Origin: Alphaproteobacteria bacterium
Lineage (GTDB): Bacteria > Pseudomonadota > Alphaproteobacteria > Rhodospirillales > Casp-alpha2
DNA length: 64,000 bases
NCBI GenBank assembly: GCA_024279135.1
Contig: JAJRRU010000010.1
Location: 1 to 64,000, forward strand
Direction: 5' to 3'
How positions within the stretch are numbered: position 1 is the stretch's first letter; every line of letters begins with the position of its first letter. This document shows positions 9,727 to 19,598 of the stretch, piece by piece. The translations under genes and the position numbers were made by a program. The notes beneath the pieces are model-generated. The model ran no database searches and was not told where the DNA came from. It saw only the letters and a program-made list of their open reading frames with translations.

Positions 9727-10945
9727 ATCTCAACAGGTCGACGCAACACTTTAATCTTTAATGAAAAGATGGAGTGTTGATATGAGTTACAGACGTCGAA
9801 TCTATTTTACGAGTGAACAAAGGTCGGAGATATGGGATCGCTGGCAGCGTGGCGAGTCGATGAGTTCCATAGGTCGCGGGTTTGATCGGGATTCATCTTC
9901 GATTTATCCGTTACTTTCTCGCACGGGTGGCATTCGTCCACCAAAGCGAAAGCGATCACGGTTGGCGCTGACACCTGATGAACGTGAATTGATTTCACTT
10001 GGCATAGCGGCATTGCATTCCATACGCTCAATTGCACAAGAACTCTGTCGACCCGCATCAACCATCAGTCGTGATATCAGTCGGAACGGCGGTTATGATA
10101 AATACCGTGCTGTTGATGCTGAGAGCCTGGCCTGGGTTCGGGCTCTGAGACCGAAGCTTTGTAAGCTGGCAACGAACAAACTGTTGCAACGTGTTATATC
10201 AAACAAGCTGACAATTCATTGGTCGCCGGAGCAGATTGCCGGTTGGCTGAAGCGAATGTATCCAGGCGAAGAGAATAATCAAGTGTCACATGAGACGATC
10301 TATCGAAGCCTGTTTGTTCAGGCACGCGGCGTGCTGAAGAAGGAGTTGCAGCAATATCTGCGTTCAAAGCGCACGATCCGCCGCTCCAAACACGCCACCC
10401 AGAAAGGCAGTGACCATGGACAAATCAAGGATATGATCTCGATCCGTGAACGACCGGCCTCGGTTGAAGATCGGGCAGTACCCGGTCAATGGGAAGGGGA
10501 TCTTATTGGCGGTTCAAAGAACAGTTACATTGCAACATTGGTTGAACGGCATACGCGCTATGTGATGTTGGCCAAGGTTACTAACAAGGATACGCAAAGT
10601 GTTGTATCGGCCTTGATAAAGCAATCGCAGAAGCTGCCACGGGAACTCTACAAGTCCCTCACATGGGATCGGGGAAAAGAGCTTGCTGACCACAAGCAGT
10701 TCACACTGGCAACTGATATTGATGTCTACTTCTGCGATCCGCAAAGCCCGTGGCAACGCGGCTCCAACGAGAATACGAACCGGCTACTCAGAGAGTACCT
10801 CCCAAAGGGAACTGATCTGTCCGCACACTCGCAGGTTCATCTCAACAAGATAGCACGTCAGCTAAACGAACGACCCAGAAAGACATTGCAATTTGAAACA
10901 CCAGCTGAAAAATTTAATGCATGTGTTGCGTTGACCAGTTGAGAT
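9727..10945 (+). mobile_element. Complete IS30-family insertion sequence
   Basis: 1.2-kb element with 23-bp terminal inverted repeats: left end 9727-9749 (ATCTCAACAGGTCGACGCAACAC) written in part as ATCTCAACAGG ... GCAACAC, right end 10923-10945, matching at 21 of 23 positions. The AT at each outer end could be the target duplication, as IS30 elements duplicate only 2-3 bp. One intact transposase gene fills the interior, so the copy looks potentially active. A decayed relative lies at 52607-52887. Confidence 0.88.
9782..10942 (+). CDS. IS30-family transposase
   Basis: 386 residues from the ATG at 9782, preceded by GGAG at a 7-bp spacing; a 7-codon longer start at 9761 has no such site. The N-terminal helix-turn-helix (SIRSIAQELCRPASTISRDISRN) binds the terminal repeats. 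The DDE core follows, with the first Asp in PGQWEGDLIGG, the second in LTWDRGKELADH and the Glu in GSNENTNRLLREYLPKGTD. The IS30 signature spacing and the C-terminal RPRKTLQFETPAE motif are all present. The stop lies inside the right terminal repeat. Intact and in-frame throughout. Confidence 0.93.
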   Translation: MSYRRRIYFTSEQRSEIWDRWQRGESMSSIGRGFDRDSSSIYPLLSRTGGIRPPKRKRSRLALTPDERELISLGIAALHSIRSIAQELCRPASTISRDISRNGGYDKYRAVDAESLAWVRALRPKLCKLATNKLLQRVISNKLTIHWSPEQIAGWLKRMYPGEENNQVSHETIYRSLFVQARGVLKKELQQYLRSKRTIRRSKHATQKGSDHGQIKDMISIRERPASVEDRAVPGQWEGDLIGGSKNSYIATLVERHTRYVMLAKVTNKDTQSVVSALIKQSQKLPRELYKSLTWDRGKELADHKQFTLATDIDVYFCDPQSPWQRGSNENTNRLLREYLPKGTDLSAHSQVHLNKIARQLNERPRKTLQFETPAEKFNACVALTS

Positions 10946-11030
10946 GGCAACAAAGGGCAGACATTGGTTGTGCCCTGTAATTTAGTCTACTTATGACACA
11001 GGCTGACAATAATTCGCTTTCTAGAAATAG

Positions 11031-11435
11031 TTAATTTGCAAACAGTGTATCAATGATCGGACAGTTTGGCACATCACCCGAGCTGCATTCTGTTACCATA
11101 TTTTTTAAGGTGAACTCCATCCGTTTTAGATCAGCCATTTTCTTTTTGACGTTCGTTAGATGGGAGACCGTCATGTCATGAACTTCGCTACAGGTAAAAT
11201 CCCGGCCATCAACCATTTCAAACAATGAACGAATTTCGGCGATGCTGAAACCCAGTTCCCTACAGCGTTTGATAAAGGTAAGCCGTTTAAGCTGGTCATG
11301 ATTGTATTGTCGGTTCCCACCCGGTGTGCGGTCGGGTTTGGGAAGAATCTCTGAACGTTCGTAATATCGAATGGTCTCAATATTCACTCCGGTCTTACGA
11401 GACATTACGCCGATTGCATAACCTTTGGTCTCCAT
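11031..11435 (-). CDS. merR: MerR, Hg(II)-responsive regulator
   Basis: Dimeric transcription factor that represses and, on binding Hg(II), activates the mer promoter by untwisting it. The N-terminal winged HTH (GVMSRKTGVNIETIRYYER) is followed by a long coiled-coil helix. The three metal ligands of MerR are visible: Cys in DFTCSEVHD, and two in TECSSGDVPNCP. The start is placed at 11435 (METKGYAIGV), with GAGG about 11 bp upstream, because the longer frame to 11468 would run into the -35 region of the divergent promoter. Transcribed away from merT, as in most mer operons. Confidence 0.93.
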   Translation of the reverse strand: METKGYAIGVMSRKTGVNIETIRYYERSEILPKPDRTPGGNRQYNHDQLKRLTFIKRCRELGFSIAEIRSLFEMVDGRDFTCSEVHDMTVSHLTNVKKKMADLKRMEFTLKNMVTECSSGDVPNCPIIDTLFAN

Positions 11436-11462
11436 TTTTTCAGTTATCCTCAACTTTTTCTC

Positions 11463-11493
11463 TTGCATCTGTAGTAACTACAGATCGTAGACT
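11463..11493 (+). promoter_or_regulatory. MerR-controlled mer promoter/operator
   Basis: TTGCAT (11463-11468) and TAGACT (11488-11493) are separated by 19 bp, the over-long spacing that makes MerR-family promoters need activation. A perfect 19-bp dyad, ATCTGTAGTAACTACAGAT, occupies 11467-11485 between the two hexamers. It reads toward merT, whose ATG is 33 bp after the -10 element. Confidence 0.88.
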
Positions 11494-11525
11494 AGTACGG
11501 CTCTAACAATTAAGCGAGAAATTTC

Positions 11526-11924
11526 ATGAGTGATCAGGTTGTTCAGGCTTCCTCAAAACCCCAGACTGGCGATGATATTAAAAAAACACGGTGGATTGCT
11601 TTTGGAGGTGTTTTCGGTGCTATAGCCGCATCATCGTGCTGTGTTCTTCCTTTAGTTCTTTTCGGACTGGGAATCAGTGGTGCATGGATTGGGCAGCTAA
11701 CCGCACTTTCTCCCTACCAGCCAATCTTCATCGTAATCACACTGGGGTTTCTCGGCTATGGTTATTGGTTGGTCTATCGCATTGCGAAGACTGATTGCGT
11801 TGATGGCGAAACCTGTAGCCGCCCTTTGCCCAATCGGATGGTGAATGGGGCACTCTGGTTTTCAACGGCTTTGATTTTGCTGGCGCTCGCATGGCCCTAC
11901 ATCGTGCCATTTATTCTGGATTAA
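11526..11924 (+). CDS. merT: MerT mercuric transport protein
   Basis: Inner-membrane Hg(II) importer, 132 residues with three predicted membrane helices. The vicinal cysteine pair of the first helix is present (SSCCVLPLVLFGLG) and a second pair lies in the loop between helices two and three (TDCVDGETC). Hg(II) passes from MerP to the CC pair, then to the loop pair and on to MerA. The N-terminal ~20 residues are polar and longer than in Tn501 MerT. First gene of the operon, merP follows after 14 bp. Confidence 0.93.
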   Translation: MSDQVVQASSKPQTGDDIKKTRWIAFGGVFGAIAASSCCVLPLVLFGLGISGAWIGQLTALSPYQPIFIVITLGFLGYGYWLVYRIAKTDCVDGETCSRPLPNRMVNGALWFSTALILLALAWPYIVPFILD

Positions 11925-11938
11925 AGGAATTGATTTTT

Positions 11939-12241
11939 ATGATGAAACAGATAGCCGCAACTGCCGTGTTTTCTATGGTGCTCATGGTCTCATCGCATAC
12001 ATTCGCTGGCGAACAAACAGCAACACTTTCCGTGCCGGGAATGAATTGTGCGAGTTGTCCATACATCATCAAATCAGCCATATCGGAAGTGGACGGCGTA
12101 AAGCATGTAACAGCTACCTTTGAGGGTCGCACTGCAACAGTCATTTTCGACGATACAGTAACGACTTTGGAAGCGATCCAGCAAGCAACTGCTAATGTTG
12201 GATTTCAGTCTTCAGTACGCAAAATTGAAACAGGCTCATGA
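11939..12241 (+). CDS. merP: MerP periplasmic mercury-binding protein
   Basis: 100 residues with a signal peptide (MMKQIAATAVFSMVLMVSSH ... FAG) and one heavy-metal-associated domain whose binding loop is GMNCASC. It binds Hg(II) in the periplasm and hands it to MerT. The ATG at 11939 follows AAAGGA by about 10 bp; the frame extends upstream into merT but without a better start. Overlaps the next gene by 4 bp (ATGA). Confidence 0.92.
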   Translation: MMKQIAATAVFSMVLMVSSHTFAGEQTATLSVPGMNCASCPYIIKSAISEVDGVKHVTATFEGRTATVIFDDTVTTLEAIQQATANVGFQSSVRKIETGS

Positions 12242-12486
12242 GCGAGAAACCCGTCGCCATTATGGTTGCCCTACTTGCGGTCGCACCTATATGCGCCCTT
12301 TGCATACTTGGTCCCGCGATTATTGGGGTCTTTTTTGCCGGTGCACTTGGTTGGGTGACGGATATGAGCACTGGGTCAATAGTAATCTTGGCCATTGTCG
12401 CCGTGGTTGTCGTGATCGGCTTAATGAAACTTCGAGTAAGACAACGATTGAAAACGGATGTACCAAATTCCCGATACCTTCCATGA
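12238..12486 (+). CDS. Small membrane protein of the mer operon
   Basis: 82 residues, two predicted membrane helices (about 7-34 and 43-63) and a basic C-terminus. The first helix contains a Cys-X2-Cys pair in APICALCILGP, reminiscent of the Cys pairs in MerT, MerF, MerC and MerE, but the rest does not match those families as I know them. Translationally coupled at both ends (ATGA overlaps with merP and merB). Its position between merP and merB makes a role in Hg(II) or organomercury uptake likely; this is inference. Confidence 0.7.
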   Translation: MSEKPVAIMVALLAVAPICALCILGPAIIGVFFAGALGWVTDMSTGSIVILAIVAVVVVIGLMKLRVRQRLKTDVPNSRYLP

Positions 12487-13154
12487 GAGACAATACGATG
12501 ACGACTGACTTGCAGGTTGAGTTTCGAAGCTATTTGCGCGAAGGGCATTTTCTTTCAGGCGAAGAACATCTTATACCACTTACGCTGGCGCTATACAGAC
12601 GCTTGAGCATTGGTCTTCCAGTTATGCAATCGGCCCTGGCTGATGATATGAACTTACCCGTCAATGTAGTGAACACTTTTATTTCTGAGTTACCAAAGTC
12701 AACAATGGATACTGACCGAAACAGCGCAATCGTTGCATTTGGAGGTTTGAGCCTAACTCCAGCAAATCATACCTTCTTGATTGAAGACCAGACATTACAT
12801 ACATGGTGCGTCTTCGATGCATTATTCCTGCCGCAGTTACTTGGGAAATCCGCAACCTGCATGACAATATGCCCAACGACAGAGCGGCAAATCAAAATTG
12901 AACTGACGCCAACGGCGATTGCATCTACCGATCCATCCAAGCCTGTAATGTCTATCGTTGCTCCAGACCGGGATGCCTGTTGCGCGAACCTGCGTGGGGC
13001 TTTTTGCGATCACGTCAACTTCTTTGCAGATGAAGATACTTTTCGCCAGTGGGCGGGGAACCGAACTGACGTTATCGGTGTATCACTGGATGAAGCACAG
13101 GAACTGGCACATCTGCGAAACCACTATACGTATGGGCAACATTTAAGCGAATGA
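12483..13154 (+). CDS. merB: MerB organomercurial lyase
   Basis: Cytoplasmic enzyme that protonolytically cleaves the carbon-mercury bond and passes Hg(II) to MerA. Catalytic residues are visible as Cys109 and Asp112 in HTWCVFDALFLP and Cys175 in RGAFCDHVNFF, equivalent to C96, D99 and C159 of plasmid R831b MerB. An additional CC pair lies at 166-167. The first ATG in context is at 12483, overlapping the previous stop; a second at 12498 would shorten it by five residues. Its presence makes the operon broad-spectrum. Confidence 0.93.
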   Translation: MRDNTMTTDLQVEFRSYLREGHFLSGEEHLIPLTLALYRRLSIGLPVMQSALADDMNLPVNVVNTFISELPKSTMDTDRNSAIVAFGGLSLTPANHTFLIEDQTLHTWCVFDALFLPQLLGKSATCMTICPTTERQIKIELTPTAIASTDPSKPVMSIVAPDRDACCANLRGAFCDHVNFFADEDTFRQWAGNRTDVIGVSLDEAQELAHLRNHYTYGQHLSE

Positions 13155-13191
13155 TAAGAGTGTCCTGCCTTTTAATAATTAGGAGATACAG

Positions 13192-13422
13192 GTGAAAAAC
13201 AAAACAATTTTAAGGACTGGCATCATCGGGTCGATTGTCATGGCGATCTGTTGTTTTACCCCATTCCTTGTCGTGGTGCTTGGGGTAGTAGGACTGTCAG
13301 CTTGGCTTGGCTGGCTTGATTACGTACTGCTGCCAGCATTAGCGGTCTTTGTGCTTATAGTGGTTTACGGGTTTATTCGAGTCCGAAGGAATGGCGGAAA
13401 AGTATCTGGGGAAACATCGTGA
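13192..13422 (+). CDS. merF: MerF mercury transporter
   Basis: 76 residues, two membrane helices, GTG start after a strong AGGAGATACAG site. It carries the MerF hallmark ICCFTPFLVVVLGVVGLSAW and LDYVLLPALAVF. MerF is an alternative small importer of Hg(II). The second Cys pair found near the C-terminus of plasmid MerF is missing; the tail is RVRRNGGKVSGETS. Overlaps the merA start by 4 bp (GTGA). Confidence 0.9.
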   Translation: MKNKTILRTGIIGSIVMAICCFTPFLVVVLGVVGLSAWLGWLDYVLLPALAVFVLIVVYGFIRVRRNGGKVSGETS

Positions 13423-14864
13423 ATACAAAAGATGAATACTGTTGTTCGACTGCCGATAAGAAAAGCGGTGGATATGATCTCGCTATTATAGGTGCAGGGT
13501 CTGCAGGATTTTCCGCAGCTATTACAGCAGCTGAGGAAGGTGCCCAAGTTGCCTTGATTGGTAAGGGGACAATCGGTGGAACGTGCGTAAACGTCGGTTG
13601 CGTGCCGTCAAAAACGCTCATCAGGGCAACCGAGACGCTTCACACGGCTCATGCCGCCAGACGCTTTAATGGAATTGATGTTTCGGCATCTGTTACAGAC
13701 TGGCAAGCTGTTATTCGCCAGAAGCAGGAACTTGTCGATAGCCTCCGCAAGGCAAAATATGATAATTTATTACCCGCCTATAATTCAGTGGCCTATCTTG
13801 AAGGCGAAGCCAAATTTGATGAAGACGGCAGCTTAACCCTCGACGGCAAGAGGCTCGATGCTACGAACATAATCATTGCCACTGGCTCTCGGCCATCAGT
13901 GCCGCCCATAGCTGGCATTGAGGGTGTTCCGTACCTGACCAGCACCTCCGCCCTCGACCTTGAAACGCTTCCAAGCTCTCTTATGGTCATAGGGGCTGGG
14001 TATATCGGTTGCGAACTGGCCCAAATGTTTTCCAGAGCAGGTGTTGATGTCACAATCGTAAGCCGCCGTGGTTTATTACCTGAAACTGAACCTGAGATCA
14101 GCGCGGCCCTGACAGGGTTTTTTGCGGATGAAGGCATTCAAAGTATCAGTGGCATTCGATATGACAGAATTGAGGCTAGAGACGATCGGGTTCGGCTACA
14201 CCTGCATAGTGACGGTGGTCCATCAATGATCACAGCCGAGAAGGTGTTGCTTGCAACTGGCAGGGCACCCAATACCTATGGCCTTAATCTTGCTAATGCA
14301 GGTATTGAATTGACGGAGCAAAATGCCATCAAGACTGATATGAACATGCGTACCACGCAGGAGAGTATTTATGCGGTTGGTGATGTCACGGGACGAGATC
14401 AATTTGTGTATATGGCTGCGTATGGCGCCAAGATAGCGGCAAAGAACGCACTGAATGGAAATTCATTATCTTACGATAACTCCGCCATGCCAGCTGTGGT
14501 TTTTACCGATCCGCAAGTTGCTAGTGTTGGACTGAGTGAGACTGAAGCAAGTTCCCGTGGATTGGATGTTAAAACCTCCGTGTTATCCCTTGATAACGTA
14601 CCCCGCGCCCTTGCAGCCCGTGACACACGGGGACTGATTAAGTTAGTCGCTGATAGTGGTTCAGGGAAGTTATTAGGTGCCCATATTCTTGCCCCGGAAG
14701 GGGCGGACAGTATCCAGACTGCGGCACTTGCCATAAAAACAGGAATGACCTATGCCGATTTGGCAGGAATGATTTTCCCATATCTCACGACCGTTGAAGG
14801 ATTAAAGTTGGCTGCACAGACATTCGATATGGACGTGAAAAAGCTGTCCTGCTGTGCCGGGTAG
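13419..14864 (+). CDS. merA: MerA mercuric reductase
   Basis: 481-residue FAD/NAD(P)H disulfide oxidoreductase reducing Hg(II) to volatile Hg(0). FAD-binding motif GAGSAG at 25-30, redox-active Cys56/Cys61 in GGTCVNVGCVPSK, NADPH-binding GAGYIG, and the C-terminal Cys478-Cys479 pair that collects substrate. The N-terminal metal-binding NmerA domain is absent, but a CC pair sits at residues 8-9. GTG start coupled to merF. Last gene of the operon; a degenerate hairpin follows at 14901. Confidence 0.95.
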   Translation: MNTKDEYCCSTADKKSGGYDLAIIGAGSAGFSAAITAAEEGAQVALIGKGTIGGTCVNVGCVPSKTLIRATETLHTAHAARRFNGIDVSASVTDWQAVIRQKQELVDSLRKAKYDNLLPAYNSVAYLEGEAKFDEDGSLTLDGKRLDATNIIIATGSRPSVPPIAGIEGVPYLTSTSALDLETLPSSLMVIGAGYIGCELAQMFSRAGVDVTIVSRRGLLPETEPEISAALTGFFADEGIQSISGIRYDRIEARDDRVRLHLHSDGGPSMITAEKVLLATGRAPNTYGLNLANAGIELTEQNAIKTDMNMRTTQESIYAVGDVTGRDQFVYMAAYGAKIAAKNALNGNSLSYDNSAMPAVVFTDPQVASVGLSETEASSRGLDVKTSVLSLDNVPRALAARDTRGLIKLVADSGSGKLLGAHILAPEGADSIQTAALAIKTGMTYADLAGMIFPYLTTVEGLKLAAQTFDMDVKKLSCCAG

Positions 14865-14900
14865 AAAACGATATTCATGAATGCTTGATAGGTAATGCTA

Positions 14901-14927
14901 AGTCTACTTGTGGCTAGTAGCAGACAT
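14901..14927. repeat. Intergenic inverted repeat after merA
   Basis: AGTCTACTTGTGG then CTAGTAGCAGACATT: an imperfect hairpin of the same family as the one downstream of ettA at 17644-17671. It lies 37 bp after merA and may end transcription, though it lacks a T-run. Confidence 0.5.
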
Positions 14928-14979
14928 TCTGTTGCACTACACAAATGGGTTGCTTTCGTTCTCAAAGCGGACGTTCCGC

Positions 14980-15102
14980 TTATCTCCGCAATGGTTTGTA
15001 CTTCACGCGCCTAAAGTGAGCTTTCAATGTCTGCGCCATTTTTGTAAACGGACATTGAGAATGTGCTGTGATTTAGTCTGCTGATGACCCCAAGGGGACA
15101 TT
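14980..15102. repeat. ettA-tail repeat, copy B
   Basis: On the minus strand 14980-15009 encodes RVKYKPLRR plus a TAA stop, one residue different from the EttA tail. The sequence to the right (GCGCCTAAAGTGAG, CCATTTTTGTAAA, ACATTGAGAATGTGCTGTG) matches copy A at 8971-9091 and ends in an AGTCTGCTGATGACCCCAAG hairpin arm. The sequence to its left resembles the DNA downstream of the genuine ettA stop (CTCAAAGCGGAC against CTCAAAGCAGAC). It separates the mer operon from the sensor kinase gene, as expected for a junction between two tandem insertions. Confidence 0.7.
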
Positions 15103-15112
15103 GCAACAACTT

Positions 15113-17497
15113 TCATAATGGTCGAATTGTTCTTTCTGGCGGGAAGCGAAGAGTGACCGTTGTGCCTATTTCAACGCCGCTTTCAATATCAAGAGTACCA
15201 CCAAAGAGTTTCATTAAGTTGGTGCAAAGATGAAGACCAAGACCAGTTCCTTCATGCCTTCGGGAATGAGTTTCGTCTGCTTGCTCAAAGGGTTTCATGG
15301 CCCTAGCAATACCTTCATCTGACATTCCAATGCCGTTATCCGATATACTGATAACGATGCGGTTGCTTTGATCCACCTTGGCACCAATGCCTATTTCACC
15401 TCTGTCCGGAGTGAACTTGATAGCGTTGGATAAGAGATTATTCAGCATTTGGATCATTGCCCTTTCATCACCCAACAAGGCAGGAATATCAGAGGGGGCA
15501 TTGAAAGAGAGTGTGTGATTATTCGTATCAGCCATATTCTTCAACTGTCGGATGCTGGCTTGGATAAGCGAGAACACATCCAATGTTTCCTCGGCCAACT
15601 CATACTTTCCTGCTTCAATTTTGGAAAGATCAAGCACATCATTTATGAGACTAATGAGCAGCGAGCCGCTACTGTGAATGTCGTCAGCATATTGTTCATA
15701 ATGGATATCGCCAAGTGACCCGAAGGTTTTTGCCTGCATCATCCCGCTAAATCCTATGATGGCGTTCAAGGGAGTGCGAAGGTCATGGCTCATTGAAGCA
15801 AGGAATGTAGATTTTGCCTTATTGGCAGCCTCCGCTTCATTCTTAGCGATTTTCAATTGATCTTCAGCCTTCTTCCGCGCCGTAATATCAGTAGATATTC
15901 CGCAAATGGCATAAACTTTGCCCGAGACGTGTCGGAGTGGGAACTTCACAGAAATATATGTGTGATTTCCATCGTCATGGGGAACAATTTCTTCAAACTC
16001 GATAGGTGTGTCTGAGGCCAATGCCCTTTGATCGTTGGCGTAAAAGATATCGGCCTTTTCCGAGGGAAATAAATCATGGTCCGTTTTACCAACGATCACG
16101 TCATTAGAAATTTTGAACAATTTTTCAAACTTTTGATTTATGAATTGATATTGCCCGTCCTTATCCTTGATGTAAATGACAGACGTAGTGTTGTTAAGAA
16201 GTTCTCGTTGGCGCTCTTCGCTTTCATGCAACTTTTCACGAATAGCGTAATCTTCGCTTACATCCCTGAATACTAAAACAACGCCGGTCATATCATTATT
16301 GTCGTCCCATATAGGCGCTGCTGAATCGGAGATCTGGTATTCAGTTCCACCTTTTGCGATTAAGACAGTGTGGTTGGCCAAGTCTACAATTTCTCCATCC
16401 TCAAACACTGTGTTGACAGGATTGATTGCCTGCTCTCTCGTCTTGGCATTGATGATTTGGAAAACATCTGTCAGTGGTTTGCCAATCGCATCAATTGAGT
16501 TCCAGCCAGTCAGTTTTTCTGCAATTGGATTAATTATAGTGATGCCGCCAGAGGTGTCAGTGGCAATGACTGCGTCGCCAATAGAGTTGAGGGTAGTGCG
16601 AAGGCTCTCAGTTGCACGATGAATTTGCCCCCTTAATACCCTTGGTTGATTTATGATTGAGTAGGAGACGCCTGCTAATATGATCGCCGACAATACTACA
16701 ATCACCCAGTACCATTTTGATAACAAAATTTCTTTCGGTAGCGGGTGTGGTTTCTCCATAGCAGCCAACTGCCACCGAGCATCAGGTAGAATAACGTCTA
16801 CTATTGCCAGTGGGTTTTCAAATATGGAGGGGGTTCCATAAAATACATCGCCCTTAGCTCCAAGGCCGTCTTTTCCTCGAATGCCCAGAGTGAAGTCTTG
16901 TTCAAGACTTGCAAAATTAGCGTCCGCCAATAATGGAGTAATATCCACCAAAACGGTAGCAAACCCCCAAAACGAGTCGGTTGGTTCACCGTCTTTAACA
17001 AAAAACAAAGGTCGTCGGGCGATGATGGCCTGACCACCCTGGATCAAGTTTATCGGCCCAGCTATGATATAGCTTCGCTTACGCACGGACTCTTCCACCT
17101 GTGGCCGACGGTTTTCGTCCGCAAAAAGATCATGGCCCAGAGCATTGCGATTATTATTAAGATTGGTTAAATAGGCAACGACCCCGTCCGGTGCCAGTTG
17201 CAGGCTACGGACACCCTTCAAGTCATTTTGAAGCATTGATGCAAATCGATCAAACTCTTGCTGGGTGAAATTACGGTTTGTGGTAACAAAGGCCGCTAAA
17301 CTGTTTGTTAGGTTCAATCGAAGATTCATCGACTGCGATAGTGCTGCAGCTGCTTCGCTCAATCGTTTTTCCATTATGGATTGCGCTTGAATATTGTGGT
17401 CCTCTATTGCTCTCTGTTGAAGATTGTACGCGCTGAATAGGACCAGAAAAGCAACAAAAAGGCTTCCCAATAACGGCTGAAGATGTGGCGACTTCAT
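15113..17497 (-). CDS. CHASE-PAS-PAS sensor histidine kinase
   Basis: 794 residues. Membrane helix at about 8-26, CHASE-type extracytoplasmic sensor (about 60-260, with GVRSLQLAPDGVVAYL and RRPLFF), second membrane helix near 275-297, two PAS domains (from SIGDAVIATDTSGGITIIN and from TTSVIYIKDKDGQYQFIN), coiled coil, HisKA with FLASMSHDLRTPLN, and HATPase with NLLSNAIKFTP, DNGIGM and GTGLGLHL. No receiver domain and no adjacent response regulator, so its partner is elsewhere. It fills the segment between copy B and the ettA 3' end, so it may be island cargo. Confidence 0.93.
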   Translation of the reverse strand: MKSPHLQPLLGSLFVAFLVLFSAYNLQQRAIEDHNIQAQSIMEKRLSEAAAALSQSMNLRLNLTNSLAAFVTTNRNFTQQEFDRFASMLQNDLKGVRSLQLAPDGVVAYLTNLNNNRNALGHDLFADENRRPQVEESVRKRSYIIAGPINLIQGGQAIIARRPLFFVKDGEPTDSFWGFATVLVDITPLLADANFASLEQDFTLGIRGKDGLGAKGDVFYGTPSIFENPLAIVDVILPDARWQLAAMEKPHPLPKEILLSKWYWVIVVLSAIILAGVSYSIINQPRVLRGQIHRATESLRTTLNSIGDAVIATDTSGGITIINPIAEKLTGWNSIDAIGKPLTDVFQIINAKTREQAINPVNTVFEDGEIVDLANHTVLIAKGGTEYQISDSAAPIWDDNNDMTGVVLVFRDVSEDYAIREKLHESEERQRELLNNTTSVIYIKDKDGQYQFINQKFEKLFKISNDVIVGKTDHDLFPSEKADIFYANDQRALASDTPIEFEEIVPHDDGNHTYISVKFPLRHVSGKVYAICGISTDITARKKAEDQLKIAKNEAEAANKAKSTFLASMSHDLRTPLNAIIGFSGMMQAKTFGSLGDIHYEQYADDIHSSGSLLISLINDVLDLSKIEAGKYELAEETLDVFSLIQASIRQLKNMADTNNHTLSFNAPSDIPALLGDERAMIQMLNNLLSNAIKFTPDRGEIGIGAKVDQSNRIVISISDNGIGMSDEGIARAMKPFEQADETHSRRHEGTGLGLHLCTNLMKLFGGTLDIESGVEIGTTVTLRFPPERTIRPL

Positions 17498-17643
17498 TAG
17501 AGCTCCTCTTATGTTATTGGGGGAAGATGAACTTAAGAATTACACTACGTTAAATAGTACAAAAATATACTTTCATGCTGACAGTAAGCTTATCAAAATG
17601 AACGTAAAACAACATTCTGCTGTGATCAAACATTAACATCATC

Positions 17644-17671
17644 ATGTCGCCTTATGGCTAATAGCGGACAT
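17644..17671. repeat. Intergenic inverted repeat downstream of ettA
   Basis: ATGTCGCCTTATGGC then TAATAGCGGACAT forms a hairpin with one mismatch. One of at least eight TGTCYGCT ... AGCGGACA-like palindromes seen between genes in this window (9068, 9707/10957, 10984, 14901, 15075, 43063, 60711, 62231). Confidence 0.6.
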
Positions 17672-17722
17672 ACGACTGCTCTACTAAAATACCTGCTTAT
17701 AACCTCAAAGCAGACCTCAGGG

Positions 17723-19402
<1,680 letters not shown>

Positions 19403-19598
19403 GGTTCGTGCTCTTTATGGATTGTCATTAAAAATGCGGCCGATAATGGCCAGATTAGGCGCGGTTGTATCTGACTGCGGGCAAATGTGCAATCCATCAT
19501 GGCAGATGACGGGTTTATTCCCGGCCCCATGAAGGCTATACCAGAAATTATGCTTCACATAAGTCACCCTAATTATCTTGAAAGTCGAAGGAATTCCC

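Larger units (their letters stand above)
9707..10965. repeat. Palindrome split by the IS30-family element
   Basis: AATGTCTGC at 9707-9715 and its exact reverse complement GCAGACATT at 10957-10965 flank the insertion sequence. With the element and a 2-bp AT duplication removed, they form one intergenic hairpin with a loop of about 24 nt, like the TGTCYGCT ... AGCGGACA hairpins elsewhere in this window. IS30 is known to favour palindromic targets, so the insertion point fits the family's behaviour. Confidence 0.65.

Noticed and set aside
12195-12482. Upstream extension of the merB frame
   Set aside because: Overlaps merP and the small membrane gene out of frame; MerB homology begins after 12483.
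11031-14864. mer operon as part of a Tn21/Tn501-type transposon
   Set aside because: No tnpA, resolvase or 38-bp terminal repeats are present nearby; gene order and the extra membrane gene also differ.
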